From Corynebacterium frankenforstense (lineage in GTDB: Bacteria > Actinomycetota > Actinomycetes > Mycobacteriales > Mycobacteriaceae), in assembly GCF_030211955.1 (NCBI RefSeq), contig NZ_JASODI010000001.1, positions 1 to 64,000 on the forward strand: a stretch of DNA of 64,000 nt, written 5' to 3'. Of this stretch, positions 27,935-36,715 are shown one piece after another. The notes below the pieces were generated by a model. That model was given only the letters and a program-made list of their open reading frames with translations, had not been told where the DNA came from and made no database searches. The translations under genes and the position numbers were made by a program. Each line of letters starts with the position of its first letter. The stretch's first letter is position 1.

Positions 27935-28516
27935 TCAGAGGAGCTTCTCGACGAGGTCGGCGGCGTCGGCGGCGATGATCGGCACCTCGTCGCGCTCCTT
28001 CTTGGCGAAGGGGCGCAGCACAAAGTCGGCCGGGTCCATCCGGCCCGGCGGGCGGCCGATGCCGCAGGACAGCCGCGTGTAGTCCTTGGTGCCCAGCGCC
28101 TTGGTCACCGAGCGCAGCCCGTTGTGGCCGTGGTCGCCGCCGCCGCGGCGCATGCGCACCTCGCCCAGGTCGAGCTCGAGCTCGTCGTGGGCGATCACGA
28201 CGTCGGCCGGGGCGACGTGGAAGAAGTCCGCGAGCTGGCGCACCGGCCTGCCCGAGAGGTTCATGTAGCTGCCCGGCTTGGCCAGCACCACCTTGCGGCC
28301 GGGGCGCCCGCCGGGGCCCAGCGCGCGGGCCTCGGCCACCAGCGCCCCGGAGCGCTTGTGCGCGGCGAAGTGCGCCTGCGGCAGGCGCGAGGCCAGCTCG
28401 TCGACGACGGCGAACCCCAGGTTGTGGCGGGTGCCCTCGTAGCGCGGGCCCGGGTTGCCCAGCCCGACGACGAGCAGGGGCGAGTCCGGGGTGCGGGCGG
28501 GATCGGAGGCGTTCAT
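27935..28516 (-). CDS. pth: Peptidyl-tRNA hydrolase (second of two)
   Basis: A 193-residue Pth paralogue. VVGLGNPGPRYEGTRHNLGF, SYMNLSGRPV, AHDELELDLGEVRMRRGGGDHGHNG and the C-terminal GRMDPADFVL are all complete, so both copies look active. It is shorter at the N-terminus than the copy at 20655 and differs at many positions, so the duplication is old. It stands divergent from purU. Confidence 0.92.
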   Translation of the reverse strand: MNASDPARTPDSPLLVVGLGNPGPRYEGTRHNLGFAVVDELASRLPQAHFAAHKRSGALVAEARALGPGGRPGRKVVLAKPGSYMNLSGRPVRQLADFFHVAPADVVIAHDELELDLGEVRMRRGGGDHGHNGLRSVTKALGTKDYTRLSCGIGRPPGRMDPADFVLRPFAKKERDEVPIIAADAADLVEKLL

Positions 28517-28547
28517 GGCCCCCAGTATTGCAGGCCGGGCGCCCCGC

Positions 28548-28553
28548 TAGGAT
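28548..28553 (+). promoter_or_regulatory. -10 box TAGGAT of purU (leaderless)
   Basis: TAGGAT ends 7 nt before ATG 28561, placing the transcript start at or next to the A of the start codon. No ribosome binding site is present, which supports leaderless translation. Confidence 0.6.
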
Positions 28554-28560
28554 CGGGGGA

Positions 28561-29430
28561 ATGAACGAGCACCAGTACGTCCTGACCTTCGGCTGCCCCG
28601 ACCGGGTCGGCATCGTCGCCCGCCTCGCGGAGTTCCTCGCCGAGCGGGGCTGCACCATCACCGAGGCCTCCTACTTCCTCGACCCGCACACCGACTGGTT
28701 CTTCACCCGCCAGGCCGTGCGCGCCGACAGCGTGACCGAGACCGTCGAGCAGCTGCGCGCGGAGTTCGCGCCGGTGGCCGCCGAGTTCGGCGAGTCCGTG
28801 CAGTGGAAGCTGTGGGACACCGCCGAGGTCAAGCGTGCCGTCCTGCTGGTCTCCCGGCAGGGCCACTGCCTGCGCGACCTGCTCGGCCGGGTCGCCCAGG
28901 GCGACTACCCGATGGACGTGGTGGCCGTGGTGGGCAACCACGAGAACCTGCGCGAGGTCGCCGAGTCCCACGGCATCCCCTTCCACCACGTGCCCTTCCC
29001 GGCGGACCAGGTGGGCAAGCGCGCCGCCTTCAACGAGGTCGCCCGCATCGTCGACGGCTACGAGCCGGACGCGATCGTGCTCGCCCGCTTCATGCAGATC
29101 CTGCCGCCGGACCTGTGCGAGATGTGGGCCGGCCGCGCGATCAACATCCACCACAGCTTCCTGCCCTCCTTCATGGGGGCGCGGCCCTACCACCAGGCTT
29201 ACCGGCGCGGCGTGAAGCTGATCGGGGCGACCTGCCACTACGTCACCAGCGACCTCGACGACGGCCCGATCATCGAGCAGGACGTCATCCGGGTCAGCCA
29301 CAAGGACACCCCGGAGGACCTGGCGCGGCTGGGCCGCGACGCGGAGATGCAGGTCCTCGCCCGCGGCCTGCGCTTCCACCTCGAGGACCGCGTGCTCGTC
29401 TACGGCAACCGCACGGTCGTCTTCGACTAG
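28561..29430 (+). CDS. purU: Formyltetrahydrofolate deformylase
   Basis: A 289-residue enzyme that releases formate from 10-formyl-tetrahydrofolate, balancing one-carbon pools and supplying formate for purine synthesis. An N-terminal ACT domain (about residues 5-85, starting YVLTFGCPDRVGI) precedes the formyltransferase domain. The hydrolase triad of the family is visible: N195 with the adjacent His in NIHHSFLPSF, the His of GATCHYV and the Asp of DLDDGPI. It lies near glyA and prs in one-carbon and nucleotide function, but is transcribed alone. Confidence 0.93.
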   Translation: MNEHQYVLTFGCPDRVGIVARLAEFLAERGCTITEASYFLDPHTDWFFTRQAVRADSVTETVEQLRAEFAPVAAEFGESVQWKLWDTAEVKRAVLLVSRQGHCLRDLLGRVAQGDYPMDVVAVVGNHENLREVAESHGIPFHHVPFPADQVGKRAAFNEVARIVDGYEPDAIVLARFMQILPPDLCEMWAGRAINIHHSFLPSFMGARPYHQAYRRGVKLIGATCHYVTSDLDDGPIIEQDVIRVSHKDTPEDLARLGRDAEMQVLARGLRFHLEDRVLVYGNRTVVFD

Positions 29431-29474
29431 CAGGCCCGGCCCGAAGGCGGGGCGTCCGGGCCCGAGACGGGAAA

Positions 29475-29509
29475 ACCCGCCCGGCGACCGGGAAGGTCGC
29501 GGGGCGGGT
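29475..29509 (-). terminator. Terminator of rplY
   Basis: A hairpin of ACCCGCCC-G-GCGACC (29475-29489) with GGTCGC-G-GGGCGGGT (29495-29509), one mismatch and a 5-nt loop. On the minus strand it is followed by TTTTCCC. It lies about 25 nt beyond the rplY stop codon. Confidence 0.75.
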
Positions 29510-29533
29510 CCTCGAGGGGGAGGGGAAAGCCGA

Positions 29534-30172
29534 CTAGTCGGCGTCCTCCTCGGTGGCCTCGACGTCGGAGGCGTCGGTCTCGTCGATCTCCTCGGCGGCC
29601 TCGTCCTCGGCGTCCTCGTCCTCCTCCGGCTCCGGCCAGGAGATGGAGGCGATGAGGGTCTCCGGATCGGCGACCAGGGTGGTGTTGCCCGGCATCTGCA
29701 GGTCGCCGGCGGTGATCTTGGTGTCGATCTCCAGGCCCTCGACGGAGACGATGATCTCCTCCGGGATGTTGAGCACGTCGGCCTCGACGAGCAGCTCGTA
29801 GGCGTCCTGGACGGCGATGGTGCCGGCCTGCGGCTCGCCCTCGACGACGATCGGGACCTCGACCTCGACCTTCTCGCCGCGCTTGATGGCGAGCAGGTCG
29901 ACGTGGTCGATGTCGAAGGTCAGCACGTTCTGGTCGACGTGCTTGACCATGGTCAGGTGCTTCTCGCCCTCGAGCTCGATCTCGACGATGGCGTTGACGC
30001 CGTGGTTGCGCACCAGCGACTGGATCTCGAGCAGCGGCAGCGAGAAGTGGATGGTCTCCGTGTCGCCGGAGTAGATGACGCCCGGCACGCGCCACTCACG
30101 GCGCAGACGGCGGGCGGCGCCCTTGCCGAACTCGGTGCGCGGCTCGGCCTGGAGAGTCTTGTAGTCGGCCAT
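29534..30172 (-). CDS. rplY: 50S ribosomal protein L25 (Ctc/TL5 long form)
   Basis: A 212-residue protein that binds 5S rRNA. The N-terminal L25 domain (residues about 3-95) includes TEFGKGAARRLRREWRVPGVIYSG. A C-terminal TL5-like beta domain (about 100-185) follows, then a strongly acidic tail of Glu and Asp (about 183-212), common in actinobacterial long forms. The start has an unusually strong ribosome binding site, CTAGGAGGACC, suiting a highly expressed gene. A terminator follows. Confidence 0.93.
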   Translation of the reverse strand: MADYKTLQAEPRTEFGKGAARRLRREWRVPGVIYSGDTETIHFSLPLLEIQSLVRNHGVNAIVEIELEGEKHLTMVKHVDQNVLTFDIDHVDLLAIKRGEKVEVEVPIVVEGEPQAGTIAVQDAYELLVEADVLNIPEEIIVSVEGLEIDTKITAGDLQMPGNTTLVADPETLIASISWPEPEEDEDAEDEAAEEIDETDASDVEATEEDAD

Positions 30173-30514
30173 TTCTGGGTCCTCCTAGTTGAAGCGTTGT
30201 TGTCGGCCCGGCGGTGTCCCTGAAAATGACGGAAGGCCCGCGGCCGACCCGGTGATCGTTCTCGCCGAGTCTCCGCAGGCCTCGGGCGCGACCTGCGGGC
30301 AGGTGCGCCGAAGTATGGGAAGTTCAATCGCGTCGATAACGGCCGTGGGAGTCGTCCTCCCCGTGCCCTCGCCGAGACTTGAAGCACCTTACCACCCGGT
30401 CCCGGCCGGACGAAACTGCCCCCGCGACGAAACCGCCCCGCACCACCGCACGTGGCGGCGGGGCAGGGTGGTCCCACGGTCCCGGGCTCAAGGCCCGCGA
30501 ACCGGGGGAGAGAA
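30173..30514. promoter_or_regulatory. Gap between prs and rplY: prs terminator and rplY leader
   Basis: No gene is visible in this 342-bp stretch. Its left part holds the prs terminator (30435-30464). The right part should carry the rplY promoter and leader. TCGGCGAG occurs twice on the minus strand (near 30272 and 30379), about 107 bp apart, and may be regulatory. No riboswitch was recognised. Confidence 0.4.
30435..30464 (-). terminator. Terminator of prs
   Basis: Arms GCCCCGCACCAC (30435-30446) and GTGGCGGCGGGGC (30452-30464) pair with one bulge around CGCAC. On the minus strand GGTTTCG follows. It lies about 50 nt beyond the prs stop. Confidence 0.6.
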
Positions 30515-31492
30515 CTAGGCGGAGCCCTCGAAGAGGTGGGTCACGGAGCCGTTCTCGAAGATCTCGTGGATCGTCTGCGCCAGCAGCGGGGCGATGGAGA
30601 GCACGGTCAGGTTCGACCAGCCCTCGGTCGACTGCGGCAGCGTGTCGGTGGTGATGACCTCCTCGGCGCCGCACTTGGAGAGGCGCTCGCGGGCCGGGTC
30701 GGAGAACACGCCGTGGGTGCAGGCGATGACGACGGACTTGGCGCCGGCCTCCTTGAGGATGCGCACGCCGCCGGCGATGGTGCCGCCGGTGTCGATCATG
30801 TCGTCGATGAGGATGCAGTTCTTGCCCTCGACGTCACCGACCACGCGGTTGGAGACGACCTGGTTGGCCACGTCGACGCTGCGGGTCTTGTGCACGAAGG
30901 CCATCGGCGCGCCGTCGAGGGTGTTGGCCCACTTCTCGGCGGTCTTGACGCGGCCGGCGTCCGGGGAGACGACGCAGAGGTTGTCCATGTCGTACTTGGA
31001 CTTGATGTAGTCGGTCAGGATCGGCTGCGCGTGCATGTGGTCGACCGGGCCGTCGAAGAAGCCCTGGATCTGGTCCGTGTGCAGGTCCACGGAGACGATG
31101 CGGTCCGCACCGGCGGTGCGCAGCAGGTCGGCGACCAGGCGGGCGGAGATGGGCTCGCGGCCGCGGTGCTTCTTGTCCTGGCGGGCGTAGGGGTAGAAGG
31201 GCAGGACCGCGGTGATGGTGCGTGCCGAGCCGCGCTTGAGCGCGTCGATCATGATCAGCTGCTCCATCAGCCACTTGTTCAGCGGCTGGGTGTGCGACTG
31301 GATCACGTAGCAGTCGGAACCGCGGACCGACTCCTCGAACCGCACGAAGATCTCGCCGTTGGCGAAGTCGCGTGCCGTGGTCGGGGTCAGCTCGATGCCG
31401 AGCTCCTTGGCCACCTGGGTGCCGAGCTCCGGGTGCGCACGCCCGGAGAACAGCATCATGTTCTTGTGGGTCTGCTTCCAGTGGGCAGTCAT
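30515..31492 (-). CDS. prs: Ribose-phosphate pyrophosphokinase
   Basis: A 325-residue PRPP synthetase that makes phosphoribosyl pyrophosphate for nucleotide, histidine and tryptophan synthesis and, in corynebacteria, for arabinan donors. LPFYPYARQDKKHRGREPIS, the metal-binding VSVDLHTDQIQGFF and the PRPP loop IDDMIDTGGT are all canonical. ATG 31492 lies 7 nt after the glmU stop codon, so glmU-prs form an operon with the terminator at 30435-30464. Confidence 0.95.
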   Translation of the reverse strand: MTAHWKQTHKNMMLFSGRAHPELGTQVAKELGIELTPTTARDFANGEIFVRFEESVRGSDCYVIQSHTQPLNKWLMEQLIMIDALKRGSARTITAVLPFYPYARQDKKHRGREPISARLVADLLRTAGADRIVSVDLHTDQIQGFFDGPVDHMHAQPILTDYIKSKYDMDNLCVVSPDAGRVKTAEKWANTLDGAPMAFVHKTRSVDVANQVVSNRVVGDVEGKNCILIDDMIDTGGTIAGGVRILKEAGAKSVVIACTHGVFSDPARERLSKCGAEEVITTDTLPQSTEGWSNLTVLSIAPLLAQTIHEIFENGSVTHLFEGSA

Positions 31493-31499
31493 GGGGGAG

Positions 31500-32996
31500 T
31501 TAACGCTCGCCTTCCTGCTGGTCGCCGCCGTCTGTGGGGTTGTTCGTGCCGGATGCGGCCTCGCGCGCCGCGCGGGCGGCGTCGGCGGCCGGCGTACCGG
31601 GCCGCTTGCGTTCCACCCAGCCCTCGATGATGCGCTGCCGTCCGGCGGAAACCGCGAGCGCACCTGCGGGGACATCCTCCTTGATCACTGTACCCGCCCC
31701 CGAGTACGCCCCGTCACCCACGGTCACCGGAGCGATGAACATGGTGTCCGAGCCGGTGCGCACGTGCGAGCCGACCTTGGTGCGGTGCTTGTTGACGCCG
31801 TCGTAGTTGACGAAGACGCTCGAGGCGCCAATGTTAGACTCCTCGCCGATCTCCGCGTCGCCGACGTAGGTCAGGTGCGGCACCTTCGAGCCGCGGCCGA
31901 TGGTGGCCTTCTTCGCCTCGACGAAGCCGCCGAGCTTGCCCTCCTCGCCCAGCGTGGTGCCCGGGCGGATGTAGGTGAACGGGCCGACGTTGGCGCGCGC
32001 GCCGATCTCGGACTCGAAGCCGTGGGTGCGCACCACGTGGGCACCCTCGCCGACGACCATGTCGGTCAGCGTGGAGTCCGGGCCGACGACGGCGTCGTCG
32101 GCGATGCGGGTGGCCCCGCGCAGCTGGCAGCCCGGCTCGATGACGACGTCCGAGCCGATCTCGACGGTGACGTCGATCCAGGTGGTGGCCGGGTCGATCA
32201 CAGTGGCGCCGCCGCGCATGGCGCGCTCGACGACACGGCGGTTGAGCTCGCGGCCGGCGGCGGCCAGCTGCACGCGGTCGTTGACGCCGGCGAGCTGGGC
32301 CGGGTCGTCGGTGCGGTGGGCGGCGACCTTCTCGCCGTCGCCGCGGGCGATGGCCAGCACGTCGGTCAGGTAGAGCTCGCCCTGGGCGTTGTCGGTGTCG
32401 AGGCGGCCGAGCGCGGAGCGCAGCACCGCGGCGTCGAAGGCGAAGATGCCGGAGTTGACCTCGTGGATGGCGCGCTCGGCGTCGGAGGCGTCCTTCTGCT
32501 CGACGATGGCGGTGACCTCGTCGGACTCGTTGCGCACGATGCGTCCGTAGCCGGTCGGGTCAGCCAGCTCCATGGTCAGCACGGTCACCGCGGCGCCGGA
32601 GTCGCGGTGGGCGGCGGCCAGGCCGGCCAGGGTGTCCGGCTGAAGCAGCGGGACGTCGGCGTTGGTGACCAGCACGGTGCCGGCGAAGTCGGGCAGCTCG
32701 TCGAGGCCGCAGCGCACGGCGTCGCCGGTGCCGTTCTGCTCGGCCTGGACGGCCTGGCGGATCCCGCGGCCCAGCTCGGCGGCGACCTCGTAGACGGCGG
32801 GGGAGACCTGCTCGCGGCCGTGGCCGACCACGGCGACGACCTCGGCGGCCCCCGCCCCGGCCGCGGCGTGCAGACTGTGCGAGAGCAGGCTGCGCCCGCC
32901 GATGGCGTGCAGCGTCTTCTGCTTCTGCGACTTCATGCGCGTGCCCTGGCCGGCGGCGAGGACGATGACGGCCAGATCCTGGGTGGTGTCGCTCAC
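31500..32996 (-). CDS. glmU: Bifunctional N-acetylglucosamine-1-phosphate uridylyltransferase / glucosamine-1-phosphate acetyltransferase
   Basis: A 498-residue enzyme making UDP-N-acetylglucosamine for peptidoglycan. The N-terminal pyrophosphorylase domain (about 1-235) has [11 protein letters not shown] and NADVPLL. The C-terminal left-handed beta-helix acetyltransferase domain (about 255-460) has [38 protein letters not shown] and [10 protein letters not shown]. The tail is low-complexity Ala/Asp/Glu. The start is GTG 32996, preceded by CGGAGG. Upstream, a GCGGCGC/GCGCCGC hairpin (33014-33032) stands beside the ribosome binding site and could affect translation. Confidence 0.95.
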   Translation of the reverse strand: MSDTTQDLAVIVLAAGQGTRMKSQKQKTLHAIGGRSLLSHSLHAAAGAGAAEVVAVVGHGREQVSPAVYEVAAELGRGIRQAVQAEQNGTGDAVRCGLDELPDFAGTVLVTNADVPLLQPDTLAGLAAAHRDSGAAVTVLTMELADPTGYGRIVRNESDEVTAIVEQKDASDAERAIHEVNSGIFAFDAAVLRSALGRLDTDNAQGELYLTDVLAIARGDGEKVAAHRTDDPAQLAGVNDRVQLAAAGRELNRRVVERAMRGGATVIDPATTWIDVTVEIGSDVVIEPGCQLRGATRIADDAVVGPDSTLTDMVVGEGAHVVRTHGFESEIGARANVGPFTYIRPGTTLGEEGKLGGFVEAKKATIGRGSKVPHLTYVGDAEIGEESNIGASSVFVNYDGVNKHRTKVGSHVRTGSDTMFIAPVTVGDGAYSGAGTVIKEDVPAGALAVSAGRQRIIEGWVERKRPGTPAADAARAAREAASGTNNPTDGGDQQEGER

Positions 32997-33013
32997 GGGC
33001 GGGAAACCTCCGT

Positions 33014-33032
33014 GCGGCGCTTCGTGCGCCGC
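33014..33032 (-). promoter_or_regulatory. Hairpin at the glmU ribosome binding site
   Basis: A perfect 7-bp stem (GCGGCGC 33014-33020, GCGCCGC 33026-33032) with a TTCGT loop ends a few nucleotides before the CGGAGG of glmU. A plausible minus-strand -10 box TATGCT lies near 33118-33113, about 120 nt upstream of the start, so the hairpin would be in the mRNA leader. Confidence 0.4.
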
Positions 33033-33142
33033 GGGTCGATGTGTGCGGGGATTGTGCGGGTCGGCGGCGCGGGGCGCCCGTGTGGGCTGCGTCGCGTCGC
33101 CCGGCTAGGGGCAAGCATAACTGTGCGGCGTATCCGGTTTCG

Positions 33143-33154
33143 CTTGACGACGCC
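33143..33154 (+). repeat. Variant of the dispersed word, CTTGACGACGCC (non-coding)
   Basis: Eleven of twelve bases match, and the downstream GCGCGG also matches the extended form. It lies between glmU and the MFS gene. Confidence 0.7.
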
Positions 33155-33166
33155 GCGCGGTGCCCC

Positions 33167-34423
33167 TCAGTGCTCCGAGACCTCCCGTAGGCGGTGGGCA
33201 CCGACGGTGCCCGCGAGCCCGAGGACGGCGAGGAAGACCAGGGCGGCGTCGGCGCCGAGGGCGGCGACGCCGGCCGAGACCGCGCCCACCGCCAGCAGGG
33301 CCACGCCCATCAGGGTGTTCGCGCCGGCGACGTACTCGGTGCGCCGGTCACCCTCGGCCATGTCGACGACGTAGGTCTTGCGGGCGACCCGGATGCCGGT
33401 GTGCACCAGCGTGACGGCGAAGAAGGCGACGGGGGCGACCCAGGCGAGCAGGCCGTCCGGCGCCCAGTGGTCCACGGCGACGACGGCCAGCAGGATCACC
33501 GCGGCGATCGCCGAGCCGTATGACATCACGGTGCGCGAGGAGATGTCGGAGAGCCAGCCGGAGACCCGGCCGCCGATCAGCGCGGCCAGCCCGGAGGCGG
33601 TCACGAAGGCGCCCAGGCCGGTCAGGTCGGTGCCCGCCTCGCCGGCCAGCAGCACCAGGAAGGTCGTCGACAGCGCGGTGACCAGCATCAGGGTGCGCAC
33701 GATCCCGAAGGTGCGGAACTGGCGGTCGGCCGCGAAGAGCCGCGCGCAGGAGGAGAAGAAGTGCCAGTCCACGCCGCCCTTTCCCGCCGACGTCTCGTCG
33801 GCGGGGGCGTCGTCAATCGAGGTGGAGGGGTCGGCGACGCCGGCGAAGACGCGCGCGGCGACCACCCACGCCAGGGCGGCCACCCCGGAGAGCACCGCGA
33901 TCGCCCAGACGGGCAGGTCGGAGCCGGCCAGGCCGAGCGCGAGGCCGCCGATCAGGGCGACCAGGCCGCCGAGCTCGGTGGCGCGTCCGGTCACGCGGCC
34001 GCGGCGGCCCTTGGAGACGGTGCGGCCCTGGACGTCCTTCGAGGAGATCGAGCACACCGAGCGCGACAGGGCGAGCACCGCCAGGCAGACGAGGACGACC
34101 ACGCCGAGGGCCGTACCGCGCAGGGCCGCGGCCGCGGCGGCGATGCCGGCGGCACCGGCGGCCTGGCCGAGCGCGCCGAGGATCCAGGCGTGTACCCGCG
34201 AGCGCTGCGCCTTCACCCACGGGGTGATGGCGGCCTGGGGGAGCATGGAGCCGGACTCGCGGATCGGCACCAGGAGGGCGGAGAGGGCCGCCGGCACCCC
34301 GGCGGCGGTGAACAGCCAGGGCAGCACCGACTTCGGGGAGATGATCTGGTCGCCGACGTTCTGCAGCCCGTTGGCCCACACGAAGCGGCGGGCGTTGTGT
34401 TCTTCGAGTTCGCGTTCGTCCAT
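33167..34423 (-). CDS. Major facilitator superfamily transporter
   Basis: A 418-residue membrane protein with about 10-12 helices and a central cytoplasmic loop (about residues 195-225, Ser/Asp/Ala-rich), consistent with an MFS permease. The substrate is not predictable. ATG 34423 follows a candidate TAGCGT -10 box (34438-34433) by 9 nt. It is divergent from the multicopper oxidase gene, with about 113 bp between starts. The central loop contains an exact 12-bp word at 33806-33817. Confidence 0.75.
   Translation of the reverse strand: MDERELEEHNARRFVWANGLQNVGDQIISPKSVLPWLFTAAGVPAALSALLVPIRESGSMLPQAAITPWVKAQRSRVHAWILGALGQAAGAAGIAAAAAALRGTALGVVVLVCLAVLALSRSVCSISSKDVQGRTVSKGRRGRVTGRATELGGLVALIGGLALGLAGSDLPVWAIAVLSGVAALAWVVAARVFAGVADPSTSIDDAPADETSAGKGGVDWHFFSSCARLFAADRQFRTFGIVRTLMLVTALSTTFLVLLAGEAGTDLTGLGAFVTASGLAALIGGRVSGWLSDISSRTVMSYGSAIAAVILLAVVAVDHWAPDGLLAWVAPVAFFAVTLVHTGIRVARKTYVVDMAEGDRRTEYVAGANTLMGVALLAVGAVSAGVAALGADAALVFLAVLGLAGTVGAHRLREVSEH
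33806..33817 (-). repeat. Dispersed 12-bp word ATTGACGACGCC (coding, reads IDDA)
   Basis: Exact copy in the variable central loop of the MFS transporter, a place where protein sequence should be little constrained. Confidence 0.85.
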
Positions 34424-34536
34424 TTGGGCATAACGCTACCGCGCGGCGGGACGTTCGGCGCGACCACCGCCGGGGGTGCGGGGGAGAGGCGGACGGCTAC
34501 AGTGGCCTGCAGTATCCGTCGAAAGGAGTATCCGCC

Positions 34537-36084
34537 GTGAATCCCATCGGACGTCGCACGCTGTTCAAGGGTGCCGCCGCGGCCGTCGTGCTCGCTGGCG
34601 CCGGCGCCGCCCTGACCGCCTGCGGCGACGACCAGCCGCAGCCGCAGGGCTACGAGGGGGACCGCCGTCCGCTGCCGGTGCCGCCACTCGACGAGGGCGA
34701 GATGGTCGGCGGCGAGCGCGTCTTCCACCTCGACGCCGGCGCCCACGAGGTCAACGTGCTGCCGGACAGGAAGACCCGTGTGTGGGGCTTCAACGGCGGG
34801 CACCTGGGGCCGACGCTCTACATGCGCCGCGGCGACCGGGTGCGCATGCACGTGCACAACGGCCTGGACACGATGACCACCATCCACTGGCACGGCATGA
34901 AGCTGCCGGCGGTCTCCGACGGCGGGCCGCACTCGCGCATCGAGCCCGGTGAGACCTGGGAGCCCGGTTGGACGGTCGAGCAGCCAGCGGCGACGCTGTG
35001 GTACCACCCGCACCCGCACATGGAGACCGAGCTGCACGCCTACCGCGGGCTGGCCGGCGGCATCGTCATCGCCGACGACGTCGCCGACGGGCTCGACCTG
35101 CCGCACGAGTACGGCGTCGACGACATCCCGGTGGTCCTGATGGACCAGAAGTTCAACGAGGACGGCTCGCTCAACGAGGAGATCGACCCGGACCTCGGCC
35201 TCAAGGGCGACACGCCCACGGTCAACGGCATCACCGCCCCGACCTTCGAGGCGACCACGAAGCGGCTGCGCCTGCGCCTGCTCGACGCGGCGACGATGCG
35301 CTTCTTCAACCTCGCCTTCGACGACGGCCGTAAATTCCAGCTGGTGGCCACGGACTCCGGGCTTCTCGACGCCCCGGAGACCCTCACCGAGCTGCGCATG
35401 AGCCCCGGCGAGCGCGCCGAGGTCGTCGTGGAGCTCGAGGAGGGCGAGACGACGATGCTCAAGGCGGTGCCGTTCGAGGAGAACATGGACGTGCCCGAGG
35501 ACGAGTACTCGCTGGACTTCGGGCTCAAGGACACCTTCGAGCTGCTCGAGATCACCGCGGCCGACTCGCTTACCGAGCCGGTCGGCCCGGTGCCCGAGGT
35601 GCTCGACCCGGCCGCCGCGAAGGAGCCGGACGTGAAGGGCGCGCCGGAGCGCGACTTCGCGCTGAACACCTTCGAGATCAACGGGCGCACGATGGACATG
35701 TCCCGGGTGGACCTGGCCATCGACCACGACGGGCCCGAGGTGTGGACGGTGACCAACGAGAACACCGACTGGATCCACAACTTCCACATCCACAACTCCC
35801 GCTTCCGCATCCTCGAGGTGAAGGACACCGACCTGCCCGTGCCCACGACCGGCTGGCGCGACACCGTGCAGCTGCCGCCGGGGGCCACCGCACGTCTGGC
35901 GGTCGAGTTCGGCCACTACCCGGACCCGGAGTGGGCCTACATGTACCACTGCCACATGCTGCTGCACGAGGACTCCGGGATGATGGGCCAGTTCGTCATG
36001 ACCGAGCTGGACCAGGAGCCGCGGCTGAATCCGGTGGCCTACTCCGAGGGCCTCCATGAGGACCACGCGGCGCACGCGCACTGA
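34537..36084 (+). CDS. Multicopper oxidase, Tat-exported lipoprotein
   Basis: A 515-residue secreted copper oxidase of the CueO/bilirubin-oxidase type. The N-terminus has a twin-arginine motif (RRTLFKG, Arg6-Arg7), a hydrophobic stretch and a lipobox LTAC with Cys29, so it is probably exported folded and lipid-anchored. Three cupredoxin domains carry the copper ligands HWHG, WYHPHPH, HNFHIHN and YHCHMLLHED. Such enzymes oxidise Cu(I), Fe(II) or phenols outside the cell. GTG 34537 has AAAGGAG before it. Two membrane-protein genes follow closely. Confidence 0.9.
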   Translation: MNPIGRRTLFKGAAAAVVLAGAGAALTACGDDQPQPQGYEGDRRPLPVPPLDEGEMVGGERVFHLDAGAHEVNVLPDRKTRVWGFNGGHLGPTLYMRRGDRVRMHVHNGLDTMTTIHWHGMKLPAVSDGGPHSRIEPGETWEPGWTVEQPAATLWYHPHPHMETELHAYRGLAGGIVIADDVADGLDLPHEYGVDDIPVVLMDQKFNEDGSLNEEIDPDLGLKGDTPTVNGITAPTFEATTKRLRLRLLDAATMRFFNLAFDDGRKFQLVATDSGLLDAPETLTELRMSPGERAEVVVELEEGETTMLKAVPFEENMDVPEDEYSLDFGLKDTFELLEITAADSLTEPVGPVPEVLDPAAAKEPDVKGAPERDFALNTFEINGRTMDMSRVDLAIDHDGPEVWTVTNENTDWIHNFHIHNSRFRILEVKDTDLPVPTTGWRDTVQLPPGATARLAVEFGHYPDPEWAYMYHCHMLLHEDSGMMGQFVMTELDQEPRLNPVAYSEGLHEDHAAHAH

Positions 36085-36107
36085 TGGATCGCTGAAGGAT
36101 ACGGGTC

Positions 36108-36665
36108 GTGGATGAGGTGACGGGGTCGGAGCAGGCGCCCGAGACCGACTGGCGCGGCTTCCGCAACGCCTGGGTGGCCTCGACGCTGACCCAGGTGCTG
36201 GTCGTGGTCCCCGTGCGCCTGCTCTTCGGGCTGGTCGGTTGGATGACGGTGCTGACCGTGATGTACGGGCTGACCATCCTGCCCCTGATCAATCTGCTCG
36301 TGCTGGGCCGTCTCGCTCTGCTCTACCGCCCGCGCGGCGCGGGGCGGGGCCTGCGTCTCACGCCGTGGGAGCGGCGCCTGGCGGGCCTGTACTTCATCGG
36401 CCAGGCCGTGGTGCTCGCGTTCATGGTCGACGCCACCGACACCCCGGACCGCCCCTGCCCCGGGGGCTCGATGTACCCGGTGCTGCTCCTGGCCGGGGGC
36501 TGCCGCTTCGCCGAGGTGGCGACCGGTGTGGTGGTCGTCGGCGGGCTGCTGCTGATGCTCGCCGCCTACGTGGGCCTCCGGGTCCTGGCCACCCGCCGGG
36601 TGCTGCGGCGCCGGCGCGAGCGGCGGGGCAGGTCGACTGATTCGTCGGGGCGGGGACGCCGTTGA
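36108..36665 (+). CDS. Uncharacterised membrane protein, tandem paralogue A
   Basis: A 185-residue protein with about four helices (roughly residues 22-45, 46-70, 90-108 and 140-162). It has a conserved-looking loop DRPCPGGSMYPV...GGCRFAEVA with two cysteines, and a highly basic C-terminal tail. The next gene (36716) shares this pattern, so the pair arose by tandem duplication. I do not recognise the family. GTG 36108 has GAAGGA upstream, 23 nt after the multicopper oxidase stop, so it is probably co-transcribed with that gene. Confidence 0.6.
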   Translation: MDEVTGSEQAPETDWRGFRNAWVASTLTQVLVVVPVRLLFGLVGWMTVLTVMYGLTILPLINLLVLGRLALLYRPRGAGRGLRLTPWERRLAGLYFIGQAVVLAFMVDATDTPDRPCPGGSMYPVLLLAGGCRFAEVATGVVVVGGLLLMLAAYVGLRVLATRRVLRRRRERRGRSTDSSGRGRR

Positions 36666-36715
36666 GTCGGCCGAGCCGGAGACGGATACGTAGGAACTGA
36701 TATAGCATCCGTCCC

